Source of the DNA: Aureibaculum algae
GTDB lineage: Bacteria; Bacteroidota; Bacteroidia; Flavobacteriales; Flavobacteriaceae
Direction of reading: 5' to 3'
Assembly (NCBI RefSeq): GCF_006065315.1
Contig: NZ_CP040749.1
Coordinates: 3,300,501 to 3,364,500 of the forward strand
DNA length: 64,000 nucleotides
A program made the position numbers and the translations under genes. The notes beneath the pieces are model-generated. The model did no database searches and was not told the origin of the DNA. It saw only the letters and a list, made by a program, of their open reading frames with translations. Of this stretch, positions 42,854-52,372 are shown one piece after another; the first letter of the stretch is position 1; each line of letters starts with the position of its first letter.

Positions 42854-43969
42854 TTACTTCAATGCTAAGGCATCCTTTACTGAAATCTTTTTCTCATTTT
42901 TAAAGGCTACAATAAATGCCCCTTTATATCCTTTCGCTTTTGCTTCTGTTCTTAAAGCCACTGCTTTGTTGTAATCAGAGGTTAGTCCATAATAATATTT
43001 ATGATGTGCCCCCACTCTTACTCTTTCTATACCTTTTAAACCTTTAAAGTTATAAGACGCTGTAGCTACTTTTTTGGTACTTGAAGAAATTTGAACTTTA
43101 AAATCAACCCCTTTAACAATTCTAGTTTTAGGAGTTGTATCTACTTTTGGCTTCTCCTTTGGTTTCACTTCAACAACCGTATTGGCATCAATTTGTTTTT
43201 TATATGATTTAATGGCTTTAAAAATTGATGTAGCCATTTCTTGTTGTCCCTTTTTGGAATTTAAATAGGCCCCTTCTGCCTTATTAGTTAAAAATCCAGT
43301 TTCTACCAAAACGCTTGGCATAAATGTATTTCTCAATACTAAAAAACCAGCTTGCTTCACCAGTCTATCTTTCCGTTTCAAATCGCCTGTAAAATTATTT
43401 TGAATCAAACTAGCTAATGCCAAACTTTGATCTAGAAATTCCTCTTGCATTAAGGTTAATCCAATAACTGACTCTGGTGCATTAGGATCAAAACCATCAT
43501 AATTTTCTTTATAATTATCTTCTAATAAGATAACTGAGTTCTCTTTTTTAGCAATCTCAAAATTTCTATCATTTTCATGTAATCCTAACACAAAAGTACC
43601 TGCACCATAGGCCGATGATTTACCAAATGCATCACAATGAATAGAAACAAATAAATCTGCTTTTGATTTCTGTGCTATCTTACCTCGTTGATTCAATTCG
43701 ATAAAAGTATCATCATCACGCGTGTAGATAACCTCAAAACTTTCATCAGATTTTAACAGCTTACCTACTTCTAAGGCTATTTTCAAGACAATATCTTTTT
43801 CAAAATATCCATTCCCCAAATTCCCAGGATCTGTACCTCCATGACCAGCATCTATAACTACTTTAAACTTTTTTTGAGCAGAAACAGTATTGGCTTGTAG
43901 TATTAGGAAAAAAGTAAATGACAACAAAAAAAACTTTTTAATCGTTGCTTTAAACAAAGGAGTATTCAT
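42854..43969 (-). CDS. N-acetylmuramoyl-L-alanine amidase with SPOR-like tail
   Basis: Zinc amidase that splits septal peptidoglycan. Signal peptide 1-31 (ending VSAQ), then an Amidase_3 domain (about 35-245) with VVIDAGHGGTDPG (zinc His), GYFEKDIVLKI (Glu), FVSIHCDAFGKSS (His) and VLVETGFLTN (catalytic Glu). The C-terminal 80 residues (DFKVQISSSTKKVATASYNF to YYYGLTSDYNKAVALRTEAK) look like a SPOR domain that would direct it to the division site. It is divergent from LptD, with a minus-strand -7 box TAAATTTG at 44049-44056. Confidence 0.92.
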   Translation of the reverse strand: MNTPLFKATIKKFFLLSFTFFLILQANTVSAQKKFKVVIDAGHGGTDPGNLGNGYFEKDIVLKIALEVGKLLKSDESFEVIYTRDDDTFIELNQRGKIAQKSKADLFVSIHCDAFGKSSAYGAGTFVLGLHENDRNFEIAKKENSVILLEDNYKENYDGFDPNAPESVIGLTLMQEEFLDQSLALASLIQNNFTGDLKRKDRLVKQAGFLVLRNTFMPSVLVETGFLTNKAEGAYLNSKKGQQEMATSIFKAIKSYKKQIDANTVVEVKPKEKPKVDTTPKTRIVKGVDFKVQISSSTKKVATASYNFKGLKGIERVRVGAHHKYYYGLTSDYNKAVALRTEAKAKGYKGAFIVAFKNEKKISVKDALALK

Positions 43970-44083
43970 AAAATTATTAATTATTAACTATTCTTTAGCT
44001 TATACCACTTAAAAAATATATGTAAGTTTGTAGTTTCAAAAACTAAGCCAAATTTAACGTTTACAAAAATACTATTTATAGCA

Positions 44084-46768
44084 TTGCAATCAAATTTTAA
44101 GTATATAGTTTTTGTTTTCCTTTTTTTAGGGACAGGTTGCCTATTTGTAAACGCTCAAAACACAACCCAAAAGAGAGATTCTCTTGAACCTGTAAAAAAT
44201 ACAATCATAGGTTTAAAAGGGTTTTCAATTAACGACAGTATTCAACTTCCTGATGCGGCTACCTTAAAAGCAATAGATACGACCAGAATAGATTCTTTTA
44301 AACCCAAAGAGTATTTAGATGATTCTATTCTAAAAAAAGCTTCCGATTATATTAAAAATGACTTTGAAAATAAAACCGCAATTTTATATAATAATGCCCA
44401 AATATTATATCAAGATATTGATTTACAAGCTGGGATTATAAAGATTGATTATGATAAAAATTTAGCCTACGCCAAGGGAATAATTGATAGTAGTGGTGCT
44501 TATACCCAAAAACCACAATTTAAACAGGCGGGTCAAGAAAGTGAACAAGATTCTTTGATTTATAATTTTAAAAATGAAAAAGCAATTATTTACAATACTA
44601 AAACCGTTCAAGAAGGTGTCATTGTTAGAGGTGAAATTACTAAAAGAGAAAACGACTCGGTATTTTATTTAGATAGAGCTCATTTTACAACATCTACTAA
44701 AGACAAACCTGATTACGAAATTATTACCAGAAACATCAAATTAGTTCCAGGTAAAAAGATTGTAGGTGGTCTTTCTCAATTAAAATTAGCAGATGTACCC
44801 ACACCAGCTATATTACCTTTCTTTTATGTACCATTGACCAAAGAGCGATCTGTCTCTGGTTTTTTAATTCCTACTTATGGAGAAAATAGCAGTCAAGGTT
44901 TTTTTCTTCAAAATGGTGGCTATTATTTTGCCATTAGTGACTATGTTGATCTTGCTGTTTTAGGTGACGTATACACCAATGGTAGTTGGGGAATGCGATT
45001 TGAGTCTAATTATGCGGTCAGGTATCGTTTCTCAGGGAATTTCAACTTACGCTTTGAAAATTTAATAACAGGACAACGGGGGTTTAGTACTTTTAATAAA
45101 AGAAATAATTTTTATTTACGTTGGTCACATAGCCCGTCACAACAAGCCTCTCCTAATTCTCGATTTTCAGTTTCGGTTAATTTAGGGAGCAGTCAGTATT
45201 TTAGAGAATCATTAAATGAATATAATATTGGTCAGACTGTAACAAATACATTTAATTCCTCAATAAATTTTTACAAAAAATTTGTAGGTACACCTTTCAA
45301 TATGAATATTGCCATGACGCATAGTCAAAATACAAATACGGAAAAAATTGATATGACCTTACCGTCATTGCAGATTGGAATGGACAGAATTTATCCCTTT
45401 GCTCCTAAATCAGGTGCAAAGAAAAACCCTATTCAAAGTCTTGGTTTAAGTTATAGTTTTGATGCTCAGAATAGAATTTCTACAGATGATGATAATTTTT
45501 TAAAATCTGACATGTTTAAAGACGCTCGTTCTGGAGCAAAACATACCGTTTCTGCTAGCACTAACATGAAAGCTCTTAAGTACATAACGCTTTCGCCATC
45601 TGCAAATTACAATGAAGTTTGGTATTTAAAAACAGTAGAACAAAGATATAATGCCGAGTTAGATGAAATAGAAAAAGACACTGTAAATCAATTTGATGCT
45701 TTTAGAGAGTACTCCGCTGGTGTTTCAGCTTCTACAACCCTTTACGGGATGTTTAATTTCAAAAAAGGAAGGTTACAGGCCATTCGTCATGTAATGCGTC
45801 CTTCCATTTCATTTAATTACCGACCCGACTTTAGTAATTTTTACGATGAAGTACAACAAAGTGAAGATGATGATGATTTTATAGAATACAGTCGTTTTGA
45901 TGGAGGTATTTATGGTTCACCTTCTAGGGGATTATCGAGTAGCATTGGCCTTAGCCTTAACAACACCTTCGAAGCTAAAATGATGTCAAAGGATTCTACA
46001 GCTACAGAACCTGAAAAGATTAAATTATTAAACAATTTGAATTTTTCGACAAGTTATAACATTGCCGCTGATTCTTTAAATTGGAGTCCCGTTAGAATGA
46101 CCGCTGGTACAACCATATTAGACAATAAGTTAAGTTTGAATGCAAGTGCTACATTAGACCCATATGCGTTAAATGCAAGTGGTAGAAGAATTAACACGTA
46201 TAATATAAATAATGACGGTAGTTTATTTAGGCTTACTCAAGCGAATATGTCTGCCAGTTATTCTATATCTAGTGATATATTTAATAAAAAAGATTCAAAA
46301 ACGGATAAAAAACAGCCTCCCAAAGGAAATAAGGGAGATGAGGATAGCTTATTCGGAAGTGATATAACTACTAGAAACGTTAAGGATGACCAAGAAGAAA
46401 GTAAAACCAAGGTAGCAAATCTATATGGAGCCACACTGCCATGGACTTTAAGCCTTAGATATAATGTAGGGTATTCAAATTCAACTAGGCAAAATGAGCT
46501 TTCAAATAACTCACTGCAATTTTCAGGTAACATTGAATTATCACCTAAATGGAGTGTTGGACTTTCTTCTGGGTACGATTTTAAAAATAGAGGAGTTACG
46601 TATACAAACTTAAGTTTTGAACGTGACTTAGACAGTTGGCGTATGAGTTTTAACTGGGTGCCTTTTGGTAATAGTACAACCTATTATTTCTTTATTGGTA
46701 TCAAATCTTCTGTACTTAGTGATATAAAATATGATAAGCGAAAAGTGGCAGATCAACGTTTGTTTTAA
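44084..46768 (+). CDS. lptD: LPS assembly outer-membrane protein LptD
   Basis: Outer-membrane barrel that inserts lipopolysaccharide from the Lpt bridge. Signal peptide (about 5-24, ending VNAQ), an OstA-like N-terminal jellyroll (about 85-240, YNNAQILYQDIDLQAGIIKI), then a large barrel with many amphipathic strands ending DIKYDKRKVADQRLF. At 894 residues it is in the Bacteroidota range. The start is TTG at 44084, since no ATG precedes the signal peptide. A -7 box TAAGTTTG lies at 44023-44030. It pairs functionally with the LptF/G-type permease at 8346. Confidence 0.85.
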   Translation: MQSNFKYIVFVFLFLGTGCLFVNAQNTTQKRDSLEPVKNTIIGLKGFSINDSIQLPDAATLKAIDTTRIDSFKPKEYLDDSILKKASDYIKNDFENKTAILYNNAQILYQDIDLQAGIIKIDYDKNLAYAKGIIDSSGAYTQKPQFKQAGQESEQDSLIYNFKNEKAIIYNTKTVQEGVIVRGEITKRENDSVFYLDRAHFTTSTKDKPDYEIITRNIKLVPGKKIVGGLSQLKLADVPTPAILPFFYVPLTKERSVSGFLIPTYGENSSQGFFLQNGGYYFAISDYVDLAVLGDVYTNGSWGMRFESNYAVRYRFSGNFNLRFENLITGQRGFSTFNKRNNFYLRWSHSPSQQASPNSRFSVSVNLGSSQYFRESLNEYNIGQTVTNTFNSSINFYKKFVGTPFNMNIAMTHSQNTNTEKIDMTLPSLQIGMDRIYPFAPKSGAKKNPIQSLGLSYSFDAQNRISTDDDNFLKSDMFKDARSGAKHTVSASTNMKALKYITLSPSANYNEVWYLKTVEQRYNAELDEIEKDTVNQFDAFREYSAGVSASTTLYGMFNFKKGRLQAIRHVMRPSISFNYRPDFSNFYDEVQQSEDDDDFIEYSRFDGGIYGSPSRGLSSSIGLSLNNTFEAKMMSKDSTATEPEKIKLLNNLNFSTSYNIAADSLNWSPVRMTAGTTILDNKLSLNASATLDPYALNASGRRINTYNINNDGSLFRLTQANMSASYSISSDIFNKKDSKTDKKQPPKGNKGDEDSLFGSDITTRNVKDDQEESKTKVANLYGATLPWTLSLRYNVGYSNSTRQNELSNNSLQFSGNIELSPKWSVGLSSGYDFKNRGVTYTNLSFERDLDSWRMSFNWVPFGNSTTYYFFIGIKSSVLSDIKYDKRKVADQRLF

Positions 46769-46944
46769 TAAACTTCACTTTTTCCAAGTATAACGTCTTT
46801 CTATAGTAAAAAATAAAAGACTCTTTAGTTATAATACTGAAACTTGGCTTTGTTATAAAAAAAATAACGACCTTAGATTAAAATTAGTTATAAAAACCAA
46901 CAAACATTTTTAAACTATATTTAAATAAAAAACAAAAATTTTAA

Positions 46945-47808
46945 TTGAAAATTATTCCTAGCATATCATTTGACAGTAGCGTAGGAGCCTCTGATATTGA
47001 GATCCTTCGTTTAGCTGAAGTGTTTTCACGTATTGAGAAAAATCCGAACCATAATCCGATGAAACCTCATCGAATTTCGTTTTTTGCATTGCTAATTGTT
47101 ACTGAAGGCGAAGGAAAACATGAAGTTGATTTAAAGAATTACAACATTAAAAAAAACTCCGTAATAAAAATTGCTAAAGGTCAAGTACATGCTTTTCAGT
47201 CTAATTATAAGTACGACGGTTACTTAGTCATATTTACTGAAGATTTTATTCTGAAATATTTTTCAAAATCATCAGTCGAATTCATTTCACATTTATACAA
47301 CTATCATATATCGAAACCACTAGTTAAAAACAGTACGTTTAATGATTTTTTTTTGGAACAACTCACTAAAGAACTTCAAAGTAAAAATACATATGCTCAT
47401 AAAGAAATAGTTGCAAAAATTCTTGAAATTTATTTATTGCGGTTAGAACGTCTGTCTCATAAACCGCCTATTGAAAAGATAAATAAAAACCATCAAATAC
47501 TCTTCCTTAATTTTAAAAACCTTGTAGAAAAAAACTACTCCAAAACCCGAAATGTAAAAGATTATGCAAATATGTTATCTATTTCTGCAAAGCACTTGAA
47601 TTCAATGGTAAAGCAATTTACCCTAAATACAGCGAAGCATTTTATAGATAGTTTTGTAATCCTAGAAATAAAAAGAGCCATTGTAAGTACCGATAACAGC
47701 TTAAAAGAAATAGGATACGCAACTGGTTTTGATGAAGTTACAAATTTCACTAAATTCTTTAAAAAACATAATAATATCACTCCAAAACAATTCAGAGCTT
47801 CATTATAA
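46945..47808 (+). CDS. AraC family transcriptional regulator
   Basis: A 287-residue regulator: N-terminal cupin-like sensing domain (about 1-160, with GEGKHEVDLKNYNIKKNSVIKI) and a C-terminal AraC DNA-binding pair of helix-turn-helices (about 190-287, VKDYANMLSISAKHLNSMVK and KEIGYATGFDEVTNFTKFFKK, ending PKQFRASL). The start is probably TTG at 46945. It precedes six same-strand redox and stress-type genes, which are its likely targets. Confidence 0.88.
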   Translation: MKIIPSISFDSSVGASDIEILRLAEVFSRIEKNPNHNPMKPHRISFFALLIVTEGEGKHEVDLKNYNIKKNSVIKIAKGQVHAFQSNYKYDGYLVIFTEDFILKYFSKSSVEFISHLYNYHISKPLVKNSTFNDFFLEQLTKELQSKNTYAHKEIVAKILEIYLLRLERLSHKPPIEKINKNHQILFLNFKNLVEKNYSKTRNVKDYANMLSISAKHLNSMVKQFTLNTAKHFIDSFVILEIKRAIVSTDNSLKEIGYATGFDEVTNFTKFFKKHNNITPKQFRASL

Positions 47809-47906
47809 GGAATTCAAGCTCACATTTACCATTTTTATACTAAGATTGACCTGTCTCATTCTTCTATAAAGTTCCAACTTTGCATCGAACTTTAAAAGTA
47901 AGAAAA

Positions 47907-48356
47907 ATGAAAAGAAAATTAATCACATTTATGTACCTCTCATTATTTAGCGTATGGCTTAGTTTTGCTCAAGGCAGTTCTACCGAAGAAAATAAATTTC
48001 ATTTTGGAGAAGCTGAACATTTTTTAGAAGGATACACCATGAATTTTCAGTATCAAAATAGTACTGCTATCCACATGGAATTTAAAGAAGGAAAAGCCAA
48101 ATATGAATGGATTTCTGGACCAGCAAAAGGAAATGGAAATAAAAATATACCCTACCGTTCTCTTAAAATCGGCAATAATCTTTATTTAGTCAATTGGCAT
48201 GAAACAGGTATAAAAGACTATTTAACAATTGTTTTTGACTTTGAAAAAATGGTTGTTCATAGTTCTATTATTATAGGTTATGAAAATAAGCCTGAAAGAA
48301 CTTTAAAGACGGTATTTAGAAGTGGAATTATAGATCATTTAATAAAAAATGAATAA
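47907..48356 (+). CDS. Secreted MoaF-like calycin-fold protein
   Basis: A signal peptide (residues 1-22, ending SFAQ) is followed by a small beta-rich domain. The stretches FLEGYTMNFQYQNSTAIHMEF, NLYLVNWHETGIKDYLTIVFDF and KMVVHSSIIIGYE resemble the lipocalin-like repeat of MoaF and phenolic acid decarboxylase-related proteins. The ATG at 47907 gives 149 residues; the TTG at 47880 is a weaker choice. The ligand is unknown. It follows the AraC gene by 98 bases. Confidence 0.5.
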   Translation: MKRKLITFMYLSLFSVWLSFAQGSSTEENKFHFGEAEHFLEGYTMNFQYQNSTAIHMEFKEGKAKYEWISGPAKGNGNKNIPYRSLKIGNNLYLVNWHETGIKDYLTIVFDFEKMVVHSSIIIGYENKPERTLKTVFRSGIIDHLIKNE

Positions 48357-48516
48357 TGACATTGCTTTATAATTATTTCGGATCAGAAAAAGACTTTTTT
48401 AAATTTATAGGAAATTGAAAACTAAAGGTTTCATATTAACCATTTTAAATCGCATTTGGATATAATTTTAACGAACTATTTACCTCAACTTTGTAAGGCA
48501 TTGAAAAAAGAAAATT

Positions 48517-49146
48517 ATGATAATTGAACCACTCAATCAAATAGAGAATACCATAAATACTTTATTTAAAGACACTGAAAAAGATCAGTTTAAAATAATG
48601 AAAGGTCTGGCTAAAAGTGCATTTAGACCAATTAAACCTGAGGACTTTAAAGATGTATATCTTTCTATTACAAAAAAACAAGGTGAATTTTTAAAAGAAG
48701 TTATTATTGAAAATAAATTAAAAAATATTATTGAATTTGGAACTTCATTCGGTATCTCAACTTTATTTCTCGCACAGGGTGCACTAGTAACTAACGGTAA
48801 AATAATTACTACAGAATTAATAGCCTCTAAAGCAAAAACTGCTCTTAGTAATTTTAAATCTGCTGGCGTAAATAGCATTATTGAAATTAGAATTGGTGAC
48901 GCCATGGAAACTTTAAAAAATTATATGGAGCCAATAGATTTGTTATTCTTAGATGGATGGAAAGATCTTTACTTACCGTTATTCCAAATGCTTGAACCAA
49001 ATTTTAACAAAAACACTATAATTTATGTGGATAATGCAGACATGAAGGAATCACAGACGTTTTTAAAGGTAATATCAAAAATGAAAAAATATGAATCCGA
49101 TTTAAAATTTGATGGTAAAGTGGCATTAATAACTACTAAAAAATAA
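48517..49146 (+). CDS. O-methyltransferase-like SAM-dependent enzyme
   Basis: A 209-residue class I methyltransferase. The SAM-binding motif I is NIIEFGTSFGISTLFLAQGA near residue 70, motif II is IITTELIASKAKTALSNF with the acidic residue for the ribose, and DLLFLDGWKDLYLPLFQMLEP gives the DxDxxK-like region of the catechol-type O-methyltransferase family. A plausible substrate in this context is a catechol or quinol, but this is an inference from its neighbours. The downstream gene begins 4 bases after the stop. Confidence 0.75.
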   Translation: MIIEPLNQIENTINTLFKDTEKDQFKIMKGLAKSAFRPIKPEDFKDVYLSITKKQGEFLKEVIIENKLKNIIEFGTSFGISTLFLAQGALVTNGKIITTELIASKAKTALSNFKSAGVNSIIEIRIGDAMETLKNYMEPIDLLFLDGWKDLYLPLFQMLEPNFNKNTIIYVDNADMKESQTFLKVISKMKKYESDLKFDGKVALITTKK

Positions 49147-49150
49147 AATT

Positions 49151-49363
49151 ATGAGTGAAGTAGCAAATTGCCCAACCTGTGGCAGTAAATCAAAAGTGAA
49201 AGTAAAGGGTGGAACAACAACCTATCAGGTTGTTCAAGATATAGAAGCTTTTAAAAAAATTGGTCAATTAAAAAGAGCCATGGAAAAATACAAAACAAAA
49301 GCAGAACAATTTGAAAAAGAATTGGAAGAATTAAAAAAAACAAAACAACATGAACTTCCTTAA
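49151..49363 (+). CDS. Small CxxC protein with coiled coil (70 residues)
   Basis: The N-terminus has CPTCGSKSKVKVK (C7, C10), half a zinc ribbon, and the rest is a charged helix with heptads (KKIGQLKRAMEKYKTKAEQF and EKELEELKK). It could dimerise and bind metal through two CxxC pairs. It overlaps the start of the MsrQ-like gene by 14 bases, which couples their translation. No known function. Confidence 0.55.
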   Translation: MSEVANCPTCGSKSKVKVKGGTTTYQVVQDIEAFKKIGQLKRAMEKYKTKAEQFEKELEELKKTKQHELP

Positions 49364-49988
49364 AAAGAATTATGGATGGATGATAGTTACATTAATAGCA
49401 ATATTACCATTGTTTATAATTATAAACATGATTAATATTGATTTTTCTAATGGCTTAACTATTACTTTAATTGAGAGTGCCGCTAGCGATGGTAAAACGA
49501 CCTTGGAGATGTTATATCATATCTCAGGTGAATTTGCAATAAGATGGATGACTGCTGTATTATCATGTACACCATTTTTCATTTTATTTGGAATAAACAA
49601 CCTATATGTACGTCAATCTATGGGTATTGCCACTGCGGTTTGGAGCTTTATTCATTTTGTCATTTTTTTGGTGGCAGAAGGCTTTTTAGAAACATTTACT
49701 CAAGTAAATTACATTGCCGGATTTATTGCAATTTTAATTCTAATCCCTTTGTTCTTTACATCTAATAAAAAATCTATGAGACGTCTCAAAAAAAATTGGA
49801 AAAAACTACAACGACTAGCTTACGTAGCCATTTCTCTGAGTTTATTACATATAGTTCTATTAGATAAAACATGGTTAATATACGCCGTCATTGTCGGTTT
49901 AGGTTTTATTATTAGAATACCAGTTGTAAAAGATAAATTCATAAAGCTACGTTTAAATAAAACGCGTAATAAATTAAGTATTCAATAA
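49350..49988 (+). CDS. MsrQ-like haem b membrane protein (ferric reductase-like)
   Basis: A 212-residue membrane protein with about six helices. Histidines H57 (LEMLYHISGEFAIRW), H102 (VWSFIHFVIF) and H167 (SLSLLHIVLLD) fall where MsrQ/YedZ-family proteins have haem ligands, and LYVRQSMGIATAVW matches the family signature near RRxLGL. MsrQ delivers electrons to periplasmic MsrP for methionine sulfoxide repair, but no msrP is present here. The nearby flavin reductase suggests another acceptor. It is translationally coupled to the preceding small gene. Confidence 0.75.
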   Translation: MNFLKKNYGWMIVTLIAILPLFIIINMINIDFSNGLTITLIESAASDGKTTLEMLYHISGEFAIRWMTAVLSCTPFFILFGINNLYVRQSMGIATAVWSFIHFVIFLVAEGFLETFTQVNYIAGFIAILILIPLFFTSNKKSMRRLKKNWKKLQRLAYVAISLSLLHIVLLDKTWLIYAVIVGLGFIIRIPVVKDKFIKLRLNKTRNKLSIQ

Positions 49989-50005
49989 CATAAAAATTTA
50001 ATAAT

Positions 50006-50866
50006 ATGAAAATAGCAGTAACATCAGCAAGTGGAAAATTAGGAGCTTCAATTGTTGAGCACTTAATTGATGAAATTGGAAAAGAACAAGTAATTGGAAT
50101 CGCCAGAACACCTGAAAAAGCTCAATATTTAGGTGTAGAAATTAGACAAGGCGATTATAATAATAGACAAGATTTTGATGCAGCATTAAAAGGTGTTGAT
50201 GCTGTACTTTTAGTTTCAGGAATGGATGAGCCACAAAAAAGAATTGTACAACACAGACATGTAATTGAAGCCGCAAAAGCGAATGGTGTAAAAAAAATAG
50301 TATATACAAGTATCATTGGAGCAGAAGAAAATAACGCATTCAGTCCTATTGTTCAAACAAATAGACAAACTGAAAAAGATATTAGAGATTCGGGATTAGA
50401 ATGGGTAATTGGTAGAAATGGTATTTATATAGAACCTGATTTAGACTATATAGACACCTATGTAAAAGAAGGTGAAATTAGAAATTGTGCAGCAAACGGA
50501 AAGTGTACTTACACAAGCCGACAAGAGTTAGGATACGCTTATACCAAAATGCTTTTAGGAGATAAACATAACGGAAATACTTACAATTTAGTTGGAAATG
50601 CTATTACCCAAAAAGAACTTGCTAATACTATTAATCAAGTTTTTGGTACAAGTCTTGTCTATAATTCAGTTTCCGTGGAATCTTATTTAGCTGAAAGAAA
50701 AGCAGCATTAGGAGATTTTATGGGAACCGTAATTGCTGGAATTTATGAAGGAATTAAAAACGGTGCGAATGATGTTCCTTCTGATTTTGAAAAAGCAGCT
50801 GGTAGAAAACATAAATCAACATTGGAAATGATAAAAAACTATCATATGAACCATTTAAAAATTTAA
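50006..50866 (+). CDS. NmrA-type NAD(P)H quinone oxidoreductase (QOR2-like)
   Basis: A 286-residue Rossmann protein of the atypical SDR family. The nucleotide motif is VTSASGKLGASIVEHL at the N-terminus (GxxGxxG-like), with ARTPEKA placing the 2'-phosphate/adenosine contacts, and VYTSIIGAEENNAFSPIVQTNRQTEK in the centre. The pattern matches QorB/NmrA quinone reductases, which reduce quinones with NADPH. It lies 17 bases after the MsrQ-like gene. Confidence 0.8.
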   Translation: MKIAVTSASGKLGASIVEHLIDEIGKEQVIGIARTPEKAQYLGVEIRQGDYNNRQDFDAALKGVDAVLLVSGMDEPQKRIVQHRHVIEAAKANGVKKIVYTSIIGAEENNAFSPIVQTNRQTEKDIRDSGLEWVIGRNGIYIEPDLDYIDTYVKEGEIRNCAANGKCTYTSRQELGYAYTKMLLGDKHNGNTYNLVGNAITQKELANTINQVFGTSLVYNSVSVESYLAERKAALGDFMGTVIAGIYEGIKNGANDVPSDFEKAAGRKHKSTLEMIKNYHMNHLKI

Positions 50867-50873
50867 TCCAATA

Positions 50874-51602
50874 ATGAGTGTCATTGAGCAACTATTAAAA
50901 TCGGTAGTCTTAGACCAAGCTGTAATTACAGAAAAAGTCAAACTTTCAACTGCTACTTTTAAAATCCGTATTCAAAGCGATAGTATTAAAAAAATAGATT
51001 TTATACCAGGTTCTTTTTTAAGAATGGGTATCGGAATAGGCAACAAACAACTGTCTATGAAAGATAAAATAAGAAGTTATAGTATATGGGATATTAATAA
51101 GGATAAAGGGTTTATAGATTTAGCAATTGCTACACATAGTGATGGTATTGGCTCTCAATGGATATCAAATTGTCAGATTGGTGATACTATTTATTATAAA
51201 TGGAAAAAAGGTAATTTTCTAGCAGATGATACCGCAGATAGTTATGTAATGATAGGAGATCTTTCTGCTCTTTCACATTTATACATGATTAATCGACATA
51301 TAGGTAAAGATAAACAAGTTATTGGTATCGTTTACAGCGAACATAAAAATGAAATATTTACTGATATTGACGGTAACTTTCCTTTTGATATTTATGAACT
51401 ACCTCAAAATCCAAGTGGTGAAATAATTACGAAAATAAAAGAAATAGTACCTAATTTAAGCGGTAAAAAGATAGCTTATATTGCTGGAGATAGTAGAGTT
51501 TGTATTGCGTTAAATTCTTTTTTTAGAAGAGAGCTTCAATGGAAAACCAAAAGCATAAAAACCAAACCTTTTTGGAATCCCGAAAAGAGAGGATTAGAAT
51601 AA
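50874..51602 (+). CDS. Siderophore-interacting-type FAD reductase (SIP family)
   Basis: A 242-residue flavoprotein. The FAD-binding motif is IRSYSIWDI (RxYSI, near residue 64) with IGSQWISNCQIGDTIYY. The C-terminal region (YVMIGDLSALSHLYMI and IAYIAGDSRVCIALNSFFRRELQW) fits the NAD(P)H-binding domain of SIP ferric-siderophore reductases. It ends with WNPEKRGLE, like the short basic tails of the family. In this operon it may feed electrons to the MsrQ-like haem protein or to ferric chelates. Confidence 0.75.
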   Translation: MSVIEQLLKSVVLDQAVITEKVKLSTATFKIRIQSDSIKKIDFIPGSFLRMGIGIGNKQLSMKDKIRSYSIWDINKDKGFIDLAIATHSDGIGSQWISNCQIGDTIYYKWKKGNFLADDTADSYVMIGDLSALSHLYMINRHIGKDKQVIGIVYSEHKNEIFTDIDGNFPFDIYELPQNPSGEIITKIKEIVPNLSGKKIAYIAGDSRVCIALNSFFRRELQWKTKSIKTKPFWNPEKRGLE

Positions 51603-51728
51603 TCACATTTAAAATGATGTAAATCTTAAATAAAGAAATACAATTTAAAAATAAAAACTATCGCAAATAGAAGTATTAAAACAATAAAGAGGGTTACAAT
51701 GTTAATAAAGCTAAATCTGACCCCATTC

Positions 51729-52367
51729 CTAAAGCCCTAAAACATGCTCCAAGGCACGCATATCCATAACAACAGGAACTTCAACCCCAGCCAACATTGT
51801 TTTATTACTTTCGTTTTCAAGAGCATATACATCAAAACCTCCTGCTTTAGCCGCGGTTACTCCTGGTAAACTATCTTCAATAACCACGCATTCTTCAGGT
51901 TTAAAACCCATCGTCCTTGCTGCATGTAAAAAGATATCAGGTTCAGGTTTCCAGCTGTTAATTTGGTAACAACTAAAAATATTTTCATTAAAATAATGTG
52001 ATAATTTAGTTACCTTTAAATTCAATTTTATTTTATTTATCGGACCACTAGAAGCTACACAAAAAGGAACAGCAAGCTTATCTAATAAAGTATGAACACC
52101 TTTTATGGGTTTTAAATCACGTTGAAATGCCTCGAAAGACAAGGCTCTATAAGTCTCCTCAAAATCATCAGGTAATTTTCTACCCAATTCCTTTTCTACA
52201 AGGGCAAAATTATCCTTCAATGCCAATCCTGTAAATAAATCAATAGCCTTTTCTATGTCTATATGATAATCAACCGTTTTTAGTAAATCGACCATTACTT
52301 GCGTGGAAATCGCTTCACTATCTACTAAAACACCATCACAGTCAAAAATGACACATTTATAATTCAA
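51729..52367 (-). CDS. HAD-superfamily phosphatase (beta-phosphoglucomutase-like)
   Basis: A 212-residue HAD hydrolase. Motif I is FDCDGVLVDSEAIS (catalytic Asp), motif II FCVASSGPINKIKL, and motifs III/IV lie in WKPEPDIFLHAARTMGF and CVVIEDSLPGVTAAKAGGF. A four-helix cap domain sits between motifs I and II. The likely substrate is a sugar phosphate or nucleotide. It precedes an 80-residue membrane protein gene in the map, with 5 bases between them. Confidence 0.85.
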   Translation of the reverse strand: MNYKCVIFDCDGVLVDSEAISTQVMVDLLKTVDYHIDIEKAIDLFTGLALKDNFALVEKELGRKLPDDFEETYRALSFEAFQRDLKPIKGVHTLLDKLAVPFCVASSGPINKIKLNLKVTKLSHYFNENIFSCYQINSWKPEPDIFLHAARTMGFKPEECVVIEDSLPGVTAAKAGGFDVYALENESNKTMLAGVEVPVVMDMRALEHVLGL

Positions 52368-52372
52368 ACTTT

